NCBI GenBank assembly: GCA_963821715.1
Contig: CAWGET010000001.1
Location: 186,001-250,000, forward strand
Direction of reading: 5' to 3'
DNA length: 64,000 bases
Source: CAWGET01 sp963821715
GTDB taxonomy: Bacteria > Bacteroidota > Ignavibacteria > Ignavibacteriales > Melioribacteraceae
A program made the position numbers and the translations under genes. A model generated the notes under the pieces. It was not told where the DNA came from and did not search any database. It worked only from the letters and a program-made list of their open reading frames with translations. Shown here piece after piece: positions 51,278-59,885 of the stretch. The number at the start of each line of letters is the position of its first letter. Positions within the stretch are counted from its first letter, which is position 1.

Positions 51278-52381
51278 ATGAAAAACATCATGTCTTTAAT
51301 CGTAATATGTTTAGTGAGTTTCGTAGGAAGTATTATCGAACCTGTGAAGGGAGCAGAACAAATCTCAATAACCATTCTATATGATAACACTTCGCATACA
51401 CCTGGCATGGAGGCTGAATGGGGCTTTGCATGTTTAATCCAAGGAACTGAGAAGACTATTTTATTTGATACAGGATGGCAGAGCCGAATATTACTTAGCA
51501 ACATCGATTTTTTAGGAGTGAACCTTGATAGTCTCGATCTGATTGTTATCTCTCACAATCACTTAGATCATACAGGTGGCCTTGATTCAGCACTAAGAAG
51601 AAATTCAGAAGTCTCAGTCTATTTTGGGACTTCATTTCCTTCATACTTCGGTCAAAATATTTCAAATAGAGGTGCAACACCCATGCTAGTGGATGAACCA
51701 ATCAAAATTTGTGAAAATGTTTACTCAACAGGGGAATTGCATGCCAAGGTAAATGAGCAATCGTTAATCATAGATACAGAAAAAGGATTAGTGATTATTA
51801 CAGGCTGTTCCCATACAGGTATCGTGAAAATTCTAAACAAAGCTAAAGAATTACACAATAAAAATATTTATCTAGTAATGGGCGGTTTTCATCTTTTGAA
51901 GTCTTCCGTATCAGCAGTAAATCAGATAATTCAAGAATTCCAAACGTTAGGTGTCGAAAAATGCGGCGCCACTCATTGTACTGGAGAGAGCCAGATAGCC
52001 TTATTTGAAGCAGCCTATGGAGAAAATTATGTCCCTATGGGCGTAGGACAGATTATTCAAGTTCCAAGTATTACAACCAATATCAAAGAATCGGAAGTTG
52101 AAGAGTCACAAATCCCGAATAGATACAAACTTGAGCAAAACTATCCCAATCCATTTAACCCGAGCACAAAAATCAGATGGCAGTTACCAGTTGGCAGTAA
52201 TACAACATTAAGGGTATTTAACATACTTGGGAAAGAAGTAGAAACCTTGGTAAATGAATATAAGCCAGCAGGAAAATATGAGACAGAATTTAATGCAGCA
52301 AATCTACCAAGTGGTGTTTATTTCTTCAGATTAAAAGCAGGCAGCTATGCAGAGACGAAGAAAATGATTTTAATATTATAA
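51278..52381 (+). CDS. Secreted MBL-fold hydrolase with type IX secretion tail
   Basis: 367 residues: signal peptide (about 1-25), metallo-beta-lactamase fold domain (about 27-270) and a C-terminal sorting domain (LEQNYPNPFNPSTKIRW onward, about 288-367). Metal-site motif SHNHLDHTGGL (about 90), a later TGCSHTGI and a GGFHL histidine resemble the family annotated as MptE/RFA-P-synthase-like MBL proteins. The substrate is unknown. A strong ribosome-binding site (AGAGGAGGAATT) precedes the ATG. Codons ending or beginning in CG are scarce compared with genes further left, suggesting foreign origin. Confidence 0.88.
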   Translation: MKNIMSLIVICLVSFVGSIIEPVKGAEQISITILYDNTSHTPGMEAEWGFACLIQGTEKTILFDTGWQSRILLSNIDFLGVNLDSLDLIVISHNHLDHTGGLDSALRRNSEVSVYFGTSFPSYFGQNISNRGATPMLVDEPIKICENVYSTGELHAKVNEQSLIIDTEKGLVIITGCSHTGIVKILNKAKELHNKNIYLVMGGFHLLKSSVSAVNQIIQEFQTLGVEKCGATHCTGESQIALFEAAYGENYVPMGVGQIIQVPSITTNIKESEVEESQIPNRYKLEQNYPNPFNPSTKIRWQLPVGSNTTLRVFNILGKEVETLVNEYKPAGKYETEFNAANLPSGVYFFRLKAGSYAETKKMILIL

Positions 52382-52432
52382 AGACTAGGCATTACTTCGA
52401 CTAAATTGCAAATATTTATAATGGTGGTTATA

Positions 52433-54005
52433 ATGAAAAAATCAATTTATACTATGAATCTTTGTTTTCTTATAATACTATTTTTATTTCCAATTGAATC
52501 CCAACGCACATTTGCTCAGACTGAAATTACAACTGGTAATGTCAGCGGAACATGGGCTCAAGCAAACTCCCCTATAATATTAATGGAGAAATAACTATCC
52601 CCAATGACTCTACATTACAATTGAACCCGGTGTTGAGGTTATTTTTACCGGGCATTACAAATTTAATGTACAGGGAAGATTACTGGCAATAGGAACAGAA
52701 ACCGATACAATTGTTTTCTCAATTAATGACACAACAGGGTTTCACAATCTAACTATTCCCGATGGCGGATGGCACGGGATTCGTTTTATGAATACGCCTT
52801 CAAACAATGATTCAAGCAAGATAGCTTACTGCAAATTGCAGTATGGAAAAGCGAATACAGGTGCAGGATATTATGACAGGTGGGGAGGAGCACTCTGTGC
52901 AAATATTGATAAGTTACTGGTTTCTCATTGCATGTTCCGGAACAATACAACCTATAGCACTGACCTTGCTGTTACTGGCGGCGGAGCAATCGCTATATTT
53001 AGTAATCCGGTAATTGAATTTTGCGAATTCACTGAAAACAGAAGTTCGTGGGCGGCGGCAATTAGTATCTGGGGAAGTAACATACACCCTTTTATCAAAA
53101 ATAATTATTTTCATCATAATATAGGGCATGGAACAATTAATGTTGGAAGTTGGGGCGGCAGCAATACTTCTCCGATTTTGATTAATAATATTTTCGTAAG
53201 CAACCACTCTAAGGGCTTAAACACAAGAGATGGAGATGGACATGGTATCATTCATTTTTGCAGTGGTAGCGGGGCGCCTGTTCTTATCAATAATACCATT
53301 GTAAATAATAGTTGTACCGGATCGGGAGGCGGTATATTTGTTAATAGGGGACCGACGCCTAGGTTAATTAATAACATTATATATGGAAATTCCCCCTCAC
53401 AGGTCGATCTTCTTGCAAGATCAAGTCTTAGCTTTTATAATTGCCTGATTGAAGGAGGTAAAGAAGAATTCACAGGGGCGCCTTTTATAGGGACATATGA
53501 AAATTGTATTGACGCTGATCCGCTATTTATTGATGAGACAAATGGCGACTATCATCTCTCTGATGAATCCCCCTGCATTGGGGCAGGTTATTATGAAGAG
53601 GGACTTACACCTTCAAGAGACTATGAGGAAAATTTAAGACCTGTTGGCTCAAATCCTGATATTGGAGCATTCGAAAACGTATTGCAAAATCCGGTTGATG
53701 TTGAAGAATATCTATCAATCTATCCAACCGAGTATGCGCTTTATCAAAATTATCCTAATCCCTTCAATACGACCACACTCATTAACTATCAGCTACCAAA
53801 GAATAGTTATGTTGAATTAGCTATTTATGACTTGTTAGGACAGAAAATCAGAACATTGATCAATGAAACAAAGACTGATGGTACTTACTATACTCATTGG
53901 GATGGCCGAGATAACGGAGGAATGTTGACATCAAGTGGTGTCTATCTGTATCGATTAAATGCAGGCTCTTTTTCTCAAGTCAGGAAAATGGTTATGTTAC
54001 AGTAG
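52433..54005 (+). pseudogene. Secreted right-handed beta-helix protein with type IX secretion tail, two frameshifts
   Basis: The product starts at the ATG at 52433 with a signal peptide (MKKSIYTMNLCFLIILFLF ... FAQ), then TEITTGNVSGTWAQANSP. A missing C in a C run near 52570 shifts the frame to YNINGEITIPNDST. A second missing base near 52616 shifts it again to TIEPGVEVIFTGHYKFNVQG, after which the frame is open to 54005. The body is a parallel beta-helix with N-rich ladders (NNTIVNNSCTGSGGGIFVNR, LINNIIYGNS), and the end is a sorting domain (YQNYPNPFNTTTLINYQL). Corrected length is about 525 residues. The remaining long frame (52788 onward) lacks its own signals. The fold is typical of polysaccharide lyases and adhesins. 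Confidence 0.85.
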
Positions 54006-54044
54006 TTTTATTGATATATGTACTGTAGAGGACTATTAATTAAA

Positions 54045-54052
54045 TATTTTTG
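54045..54052 (+). promoter_or_regulatory. Candidate -7 element before the alpha/beta hydrolase gene
   Basis: TATTTTTG, an exact TAnnTTTG, lies 72 nt before the ATG at 54124. No TTG at the proper -33 spacing. Confidence 0.3.
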
Positions 54053-54123
54053 CCGTTAGGGGAATATAATATCCAATCTATGCACTACTCCTAACACCAA
54101 TGCAGACACACTGGAGGTGAAAC

Positions 54124-54912
54124 ATGTATTTGGAAAAAATCTCTAAAGTCCCTAGTGCAGAGACAAAGCAAACTGAAATTCTATTAGTTCATGGGTATTG
54201 GCATAGCGCTTGGTGCTGGGATGAAGGTTTCATGGATTTTTTTACAGATAGTGGCTATAAAATCCATGCCTTCAGCTTAAGGGGTCATGGACAAAGTGAA
54301 GGAAAAGAAAATTTAAATTGGTGGAGTGTTAATGATTATGTATCAGATTTACTAAGTGTGTATGATTCATTTAAGAATCCTCCAATAGTAATTGGAGAGT
54401 CTGCGGGTGGATTCATCGTCCAGAAGTGCCTTGAACTCAGAAGACCGCCTGCTGCAGTAATCATTGGTTCTGTTCCAAGTGTTGGTGTATTTGGTATTTC
54501 AATTCGCAATCTACTCCGTCATCCCTTGAATTTCGCGAAAATTATTCTGACTCTAAATACTAAATATGTGATAGGCACAAAGGAATTATGTCGAGAAAAT
54601 TTATATTCAGATAGACTTCCTGAGGAAAAATTTCTTGAGTATTATGAGAAGACACAGAAAGATTCATTTAGAGCTTACCTTGATATGATGCTTTTCAATC
54701 TACCAAGGGTCAATAAGATCAGTACCCCAATATTAGTAATTGGATCAGATGCAGATCAAATCGTGACAATTAGGGAAACACAGAGAACAGCTAAAGACCT
54801 TAATGGTGACCTTAAAATGTATTCAGGATTTGGGCATATGATGGTTCTTGATTTTGGTTGGGAGAAGTTTGCTGTAGATATTTTATCTTGGCTATCAGCT
54901 CAAGAGCTCTAA
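54124..54912 (+). CDS. Alpha/beta hydrolase
   Basis: 262 residues, single domain, no signal peptide. The oxyanion/HG region is LLVHGYWHSAWCW (about 24-36), the nucleophile elbow is GESAGG (Ser about 93), and the candidate acid and base are the Asp in VIGSDADQIV and the His in GFGHMMVLD. SLRGHGQSEG is typical of the monoacylglycerol lipase/esterase-like branch. CTGGAGGTGAAAC precedes the ATG. Like the MBL gene it is poor in CG dinucleotides, which sets it apart from the flanking chromosome. Confidence 0.9.
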   Translation: MYLEKISKVPSAETKQTEILLVHGYWHSAWCWDEGFMDFFTDSGYKIHAFSLRGHGQSEGKENLNWWSVNDYVSDLLSVYDSFKNPPIVIGESAGGFIVQKCLELRRPPAAVIIGSVPSVGVFGISIRNLLRHPLNFAKIILTLNTKYVIGTKELCRENLYSDRLPEEKFLEYYEKTQKDSFRAYLDMMLFNLPRVNKISTPILVIGSDADQIVTIRETQRTAKDLNGDLKMYSGFGHMMVLDFGWEKFAVDILSWLSAQEL

Positions 54913-54937
54913 GACAAGTAACAAATTTCCCCTGACC

Positions 54938-54958
54938 CCCGCTCCACCTGACAGCGGG
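54938..54958. other. GC-rich hairpin after the alpha/beta hydrolase gene
   Basis: CCCGCT (54938-54943) and AGCGGG (54953-54958) form a perfect stem around a 9-nt loop; an alternative pairing CCACC/GGTGG overlaps it. No T run follows. It may be a weak terminator or an end of the inserted segment. Confidence 0.4.
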
Positions 54959-55100
54959 TAATGGTGGCCGTGTGTTAAGTACAAAATCTGTAATAATCGG
55001 GTTTATATTGATTAAGCGCTGCAGGTGAGCTCAATCTGTTAGGCAGATAAATTTTTCGATATCATTACCCATTGATTTTAATTGTTTTCAAAACATAATT

Positions 55101-55352
55101 TCATCATCAAAACCGGGAGATAATCCGGATTCAGGCGGCTACGTTTCAATAAACGGAGTTGCAGAATTAATAAATGATCCCGATGCAAAGAAAAAATATT
55201 GGAAAGGTTATTGGAAGCGTTATTACGCAAATCCGGAAGAGGACATGATATTAATTAAATTTAAGCCTGAAAGAATGGAGTTGATCAGCTTCAAGCACGG
55301 ATTGTTCTGGAAAGATTCTACGTTTATACCTCAATATATTGAGTTTGACTGA
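55101..55352 (+). pseudogene. 3' remnant of a general-stress-protein-26-like (PNPOx-fold) gene
   Basis: A frame ending at TGA 55350-55352 encodes SSSKPGDNPDSGGY, then VSINGVAELINDPDAKKKYW, KGYWKRYYANPEEDMILIKF and a terminal strand. This is the C-terminal half of the FMN-binding split-barrel stress proteins related to pyridoxamine-phosphate oxidase. There is no start codon or ribosome-binding site in register, and the N-terminal half is missing. It is a truncated gene beside the tRNA-Arg locus; the left limit is approximate. Confidence 0.7.
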
Positions 55353-55368
55353 TTGATTCGAATTCATT

Positions 55369-55398
55369 AGAGACGGCGATCGGAATCGAACCGATGAC
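55369..55398 (-). pseudogene. tRNA 3'-end fragment (possible attachment-site remnant)
   Basis: The minus strand reads GTCATCGGTTCGATTCCGAT then CGCCGTCTCT. This has a T-arm stem ATCGG/CCGAT, the universal TTCGATT loop, and seven acceptor-strand bases. No D-arm, anticodon arm or 5' acceptor strand exists upstream. Isolated tRNA 3' ends are characteristic traces of integrative elements. Confidence 0.55.
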
Positions 55399-55475
55399 AA
55401 TTAATTCAGTATTTAAAAGGCAAATACCAATTGTAAAATTTTTTTAATTTTTTTATATTTAGAATTACAATAAAT

Positions 55476-55549
<74 letters not shown>

Positions 55550-55615
55550 CTAAATGTAATTATTCCGGTTCGTAACAGCAGCAGTGCCCCAAAATAAAAA
55601 TCCGCATTAAAAGTA

Positions 55616-56419
55616 TTATAACCCATTTGCTTCAGTCAGTTTTTTAGATAATTTATTTGCAAATCTAGCAGCCGGCGCCCCGTCTATCACATCATGATCG
55701 AAAAGAATTGTAATATGAGCAATTTCTCTAATTTCTATTTTATTATTACTAACCCATGGTTTTTTATTGATCGACCCGATGCCGATAGATAAGTTATGAA
55801 TACTCTTGGGCAGAATCCAACCATGAGTATTTCCTGTCATTCCAATTGCAGTAATCATTACCGTTCCCATATTTTTCTTTACTGCATCCGGATTCCGCAA
55901 CAGGATTTTCCAGACAAAAAGTCTTATCCATTGCGGGAGATTAAAAAATATTTTGTTCAATTTGTTTTTCTTTCTTTCTTCAAGAACAAAATCTTTTTCT
56001 GTTTTTACATTCCGCCGTTTTGCTTCCCGGATCTCCATGCTTATTTCTTCTATTGTTTTCTTATCAACTTTTCTAATTACCGTAACAAGCGGAACTCTCT
56101 TACCTTCAACAACTTTTTCTACCGGAAGTGAAATATCAATATCATCAAAAATAAACTGTTTCTGTTTTTTAGAATTTATTGCATGAACAGATTTTTCTTC
56201 CTTAATGGTTTCTGCTACTGTTTTTAAGAACCAGGAAGTAAAGCTTATTTTGGCGCCTGACTTTAACGCTTGAGAAATTTTCTCTCTCGCCAAAGAGATG
56301 TCCACTTCCAGTAAGCCGGCGACGTGATGTTTCTTATTGCCAAGTTTTCCTACGTCAAAAGTTGCAAGTCTTGATTTTGGATAACTTTGTATTGTATAAG
56401 GGGAGTTTAGTTTTTTCAC
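55616..56419 (-). CDS. 2-oxo acid dehydrogenase E2 acyltransferase-like protein, catalytic domain only
   Basis: 267 residues matching only the catalytic domain of lipoamide acyltransferases. It includes the C-terminal active-site pattern in FDHDVIDGAPAARF (usually DHRxxDG) and the KVDKKTIEEISMEIREAKRR and GTVMITAIGM-type segments. There is no lipoyl or subunit-binding domain, and no E1 or E3 gene nearby. Related stand-alone proteins form the CoA-dependent acyltransferase superfamily with chloramphenicol acetyltransferase. The acyl acceptor is unknown. It is a single gene convergent with tRNA-Arg(ACG). Confidence 0.85.
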   Translation of the reverse strand: MKKLNSPYTIQSYPKSRLATFDVGKLGNKKHHVAGLLEVDISLAREKISQALKSGAKISFTSWFLKTVAETIKEEKSVHAINSKKQKQFIFDDIDISLPVEKVVEGKRVPLVTVIRKVDKKTIEEISMEIREAKRRNVKTEKDFVLEERKKNKLNKIFFNLPQWIRLFVWKILLRNPDAVKKNMGTVMITAIGMTGNTHGWILPKSIHNLSIGIGSINKKPWVSNNKIEIREIAHITILFDHDVIDGAPAARFANKLSKKLTEANGL

Positions 56420-56624
56420 GTTAAGATATAAAACAATAATTAATGAATTATATTAGTAATAAGTCCAATAATTGTTTCTAACTTGATAATTTGAAAATAC
56501 TAAAATAATTTTAATATGAATATCAAAAAGAAACACAACCGCTAATTCCGCTTTTGAATTACATCCTCTGCATCTTTCCCAATATTTTCTTAACTTTAAA
56601 GATGTTCAATAAAACTGAAGAAAT

Positions 56625-57074
56625 ATGCTAGAATTCAAAAAGATTACTAAAGAAGAAGATTTTGATGAAAATTTAACAAGAGAACAGTATATCGATTTTC
56701 TCTATGAACATTTAAAACCATTCGGTGATGATAAGAGCGCGATATCTAAATGTATCGATTTTGCTTTCAAAAAAAACGACGGACTTGGTGGTTTTTTATT
56801 AGCCGCTTATGAAGATGGAAAATTAGCCGGCGAGCTAATTATGAACAATACCGGAATGGAAGAATATATTCCTGAAAATATTTTGGTTTACATAGCTGTT
56901 GATAGTCAATTCCGAAATAGAGGAATCGGCAGACAGATTGTGGAAGAAGCCGCCAAACATACTAACGGAAATATTAAACTCCACGTTGAGTATGATAATC
57001 CGGCAAAACGTCTTTACGAGCGTATTGGCTTTACATCTAAATACGCCGAAATGCGATGGAACAGATCGGAGTAA
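56625..57074 (+). CDS. GNAT-family N-acetyltransferase
   Basis: 149 residues. The acetyl-CoA-binding motif A is VDSQFRNRGIGRQIVEEA (about residues 92-109; R-x2-G-x-G pattern), followed by the usual KLHVEYDNPAKRLYERIGF motif B. The substrate is unknown. It lies 3 nt before the ornithine/alanine racemase-like gene, so the two are cotranscribed, which suggests an amine or amino-acid substrate. Confidence 0.9.
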   Translation: MLEFKKITKEEDFDENLTREQYIDFLYEHLKPFGDDKSAISKCIDFAFKKNDGLGGFLLAAYEDGKLAGELIMNNTGMEEYIPENILVYIAVDSQFRNRGIGRQIVEEAAKHTNGNIKLHVEYDNPAKRLYERIGFTSKYAEMRWNRSE

Positions 57075-57077
57075 AAA

Positions 57078-58157
57078 ATGGCCACTTTATCAATCAATAC
57101 AAAAACGATCTGTGATAATATTATTAAGTTGCAGGATTATCTTTCGAAGAATAATATCAAGTGGACGCTTGTAACAAAGATGTTATGCGGTAACGAGAAA
57201 GCATTGGAAAAAATCATTCCTTCGGCTTGTATTAAAAATCTGCATTCGGTTGGCGATTCCAGAATTACCAATCTTCGGATAATTAAAGAGATAAAACCGG
57301 ACGTAGTTACGATGTATATTAAACCTCCGGCTTTGAATCAGGTTAAAAATGTAATAAAATACGCCGATATTTCCCTTAACTCATCTTTCAAAACGATAGA
57401 AGCTCTTAATAAAGAGGCGGGTGAAAAAGGAAAAATTCACCGCGTTATCGTGATGATTGAAATGGGCGAGCTGCGCGAAGGAGTTTTGCGCGACAATATT
57501 TTCTCATTTTATGAAAAAGTCTTTAAGCTGGATAACATTGAGATAATCGGACTCGGAACGAATCTGGGATGTATGTATGGAATAGAACCTACTTACGATA
57601 AGCTGATCCAGTTGAGTTTGTATAAAAAGCTAATAGAAACTAGATTTGACCACAAACTTGAATTGGTTTCAGGTGGAAGTTCTATTACTCTGCCTCTCAT
57701 ATCGAAGGGCAAAGTGCCAAAAGAGGTGAATCATTTCAGAATTGGCGAGGCTGCTTTGCTGGGTGTTTCTCCGCTGAACGGAAAGAAATTCCGGAATCTT
57801 TCAACAAACGCGATTAATTTTAAAGCGGAAATTTTGGAACTCTACAAAAAAGAAAGAGTGCCTGACGGAATAATGGGGGACGCGGCAATCGGAGAAATTG
57901 CCAATTTGAATGAAGACCTCAGTTCGGAATCATACAGATGTTTGGTTGATTTTGGGCAGTTAGATGTTGATTCTCAAAATCTTTTTCCGAAAGATGAAAA
58001 AGTCGATTTTGTAGGAACAACTTCGGATATGACTGTTTATGATCTCGGCGAAAAAAATATAAAATATCACGTTCACGATCAGTTACATTTCCGCCCAAAT
58101 TATATGTCGATCGCGCGGATAATGAACTCAAGATATATGTCGAAAGATATTACTTAG
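57078..58157 (+). CDS. Alanine/ornithine racemase-family PLP enzyme
   Basis: 359 residues of the fold type III (alanine racemase N-terminal-like) group, nearest in style to ornithine racemase (Orr). It has the PLP lysine in WTLVTKMLCGN (about residue 33), SVGDSRITNLRIIKEI, ADISLNSSFKTIEALN, the MIEMGELREGV strand and the phosphate-binding LVSGGSS loop. Such enzymes racemise ornithine, alanine or related amino acids. It is translationally linked to the preceding GNAT gene, and upstream of a symporter-amidohydrolase-alanine racemase operon. Confidence 0.85.
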   Translation: MATLSINTKTICDNIIKLQDYLSKNNIKWTLVTKMLCGNEKALEKIIPSACIKNLHSVGDSRITNLRIIKEIKPDVVTMYIKPPALNQVKNVIKYADISLNSSFKTIEALNKEAGEKGKIHRVIVMIEMGELREGVLRDNIFSFYEKVFKLDNIEIIGLGTNLGCMYGIEPTYDKLIQLSLYKKLIETRFDHKLELVSGGSSITLPLISKGKVPKEVNHFRIGEAALLGVSPLNGKKFRNLSTNAINFKAEILELYKKERVPDGIMGDAAIGEIANLNEDLSSESYRCLVDFGQLDVDSQNLFPKDEKVDFVGTTSDMTVYDLGEKNIKYHVHDQLHFRPNYMSIARIMNSRYMSKDIT

Positions 58158-58167
58158 ATTTATTTAT

Positions 58168-58190
58168 AGAGACGTTGCATCCAACTCTCT
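58168..58190. repeat. GAGACG...CGTCTC element, degenerate copy 3
   Basis: AGAGACGTTG and CAACTCTCT face each other around CATC; compared with the perfect form one G is missing from the right arm. It begins 10 nt after the racemase stop. Confidence 0.5.
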
Positions 58191-58230
58191 ATTGTGGTAA
58201 AAGCGGCTATAGAATAAAATCCAAATTTAT

Positions 58231-58255
58231 CCCCTCAACGGGGCTTTTGTTTTTA
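58231..58255 (+). terminator. Probable terminator after the racemase gene
   Basis: CCCC (58231-58234) and GGGG (58240-58243) flank TCAAC and are followed by CTTTTGTTTTT. It sits 20 nt before the symporter start, so the symporter either has its own promoter or is reached by read-through. Confidence 0.55.
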
Positions 58256-58274
58256 TAATCAAAAATTTTTTGTT

Positions 58275-59885
58275 ATGCATTGGATTGATCTAACAATCTT
58301 TATTATTTACATGTTCGTTATGCTGGGCATCGGGTTTTTCTTTTTAAGGAAAAATGAAGGCGCAGATGATTATTACGTCGGCGGACGGGATATGGGCAGT
58401 TTTCATGTCGGTCTTTCAGTTGTAGCTACGGATGTCGGCGGCGGATTTTCAATCGGGCTCGGCGGACTCGGTTTTATGATTGGGATTTCCGGAGCCTGGA
58501 TGCTTTTTACCGGTTTGATAGGTGCCTGGCTAAGCGCAGTTTTCTTAATTCCTAAAATTAAAAATACTCCCGCGTTCAAAAACTTTTATACTTTCCCGGA
58601 AATATTCAAGTCGCTTTATAATCCGAATGTTGCGTTGATGGCCGGAATAATTTCTGCAATCGGTTATACCGGCTTTACTTCGTCTCAAATACTGGCGGGC
58701 GCAAAACTTGCTTCCGGTTCCTTCAGCGGCTTGAACCTTGAAACAGCTCTTTTAATAATGGGAGCAATAGCTGTTGCTTATACTGTGATGGGAGGAATCA
58801 AAGCCGTCATCTATACCGATACGGTTCAATGGATTATTTTGATGTCCGGATTGATCTTCATCGGTATTCCGGTTTCTTATTTTGCTGTAGGCGGATGGAA
58901 CGCGATTACCGCAACACTGCGGCCGGAATTTCTTTCGATGACAAACATAGCCTGGCAGGATCTGGTTAATTGGGGAATTACAATTATTCCGATCTGGTTT
59001 GTAGGGATGACTCTCTACCAAAGAATCTACGCATGCAAAGATGAGAAGACAGCTAAGAAAGCCTGGTATTACGCGGGAATTCTTGAATTTCCGATTATGG
59101 CTTTTATGGGAGTCGCGCTAGGATTGATCGCGAGAGTTGCCGCTGATCAGGGAATGTTTAATTATCTGGGTTCGGAAAATATTTCGATGACAGATCCCGA
59201 GCAGGGATTGCCGATGCTTTTACGAACCGTGCTTCCGGTTGGTTTAATGGGTTTGATGATGTCAGCTTATTTTTCAGCGATCCTTTCTACGGCTGACAGT
59301 TGTTTGATGGCTTCTTCAGGAAATGTAGTTTCCGATATTATCGGGCATTTCAAAAAAATGGATACGAACAGTAAAAAGTTTTTCCGTCTTTCGCAAGTCG
59401 TCACCCTAATCATAGGAATTTTAGCTCTACTTCTCGCTTCTGCTATGACAAATGTGCTCGATCTGATGCTTGCTTCTTACGCCTTTATGGTGTCCGGTTT
59501 AACTATTCCGCTTTTAGGCGGATTGTTTTGGAAGAAAAAAAATCCTATCGCCGCCGCTTCAGCAATGATTGTTGGCGGAACAACTACATTTTTACTTCAA
59601 TGGAATAATGTTAGTTTATCTCAAGCTTCTTCAAAAGAAGCGATCGTAAATAAGTTCAATATTATTAAAGATTCACTATCGAGTTTATCGGGAATCGATC
59701 CTGAAGCACTTACAAAAATTCAGCTTGCCGAAATCATAAATTCCGAACAGCTAATTCATTTATTTGGTTTTTACTTTAAACTTCCGTTCGGTCTCGATCC
59801 TAATATTTTCGGAATTACAGCTTCCGCCGTAGTATTTTTTGCGCTAAGTTATATTTACCAAAATAAACAGAATAAAAATAATTGA
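58275..59885 (+). CDS. Sodium:solute symporter (SSS family)
   Basis: 536 residues with about 13 membrane helices. Family-typical sequence includes YYVGGRDMGSFHVGLSVVATDVGGG (about 35-60), the AYTVMGGIKAVIYTDTVQW region, and SAYFSAILSTADSCLMASSG with conserved Na+-site serines. Substrates in the family range from sugars and proline to peptides and acids. The downstream amidohydrolase and racemase suggest an amino acid or N-acyl/peptidyl compound. The stop overlaps the next start (TGATG). Confidence 0.92.
   Translation: MHWIDLTIFIIYMFVMLGIGFFFLRKNEGADDYYVGGRDMGSFHVGLSVVATDVGGGFSIGLGGLGFMIGISGAWMLFTGLIGAWLSAVFLIPKIKNTPAFKNFYTFPEIFKSLYNPNVALMAGIISAIGYTGFTSSQILAGAKLASGSFSGLNLETALLIMGAIAVAYTVMGGIKAVIYTDTVQWIILMSGLIFIGIPVSYFAVGGWNAITATLRPEFLSMTNIAWQDLVNWGITIIPIWFVGMTLYQRIYACKDEKTAKKAWYYAGILEFPIMAFMGVALGLIARVAADQGMFNYLGSENISMTDPEQGLPMLLRTVLPVGLMGLMMSAYFSAILSTADSCLMASSGNVVSDIIGHFKKMDTNSKKFFRLSQVVTLIIGILALLLASAMTNVLDLMLASYAFMVSGLTIPLLGGLFWKKKNPIAAASAMIVGGTTTFLLQWNNVSLSQASSKEAIVNKFNIIKDSLSSLSGIDPEALTKIQLAEIINSEQLIHLFGFYFKLPFGLDPNIFGITASAVVFFALSYIYQNKQNKNN

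Noticed and set aside
54938..54958. attC-like or IS-end hairpin
   Set aside because: No integron core sites, no matching inverted copy elsewhere and no transposase gene nearby.
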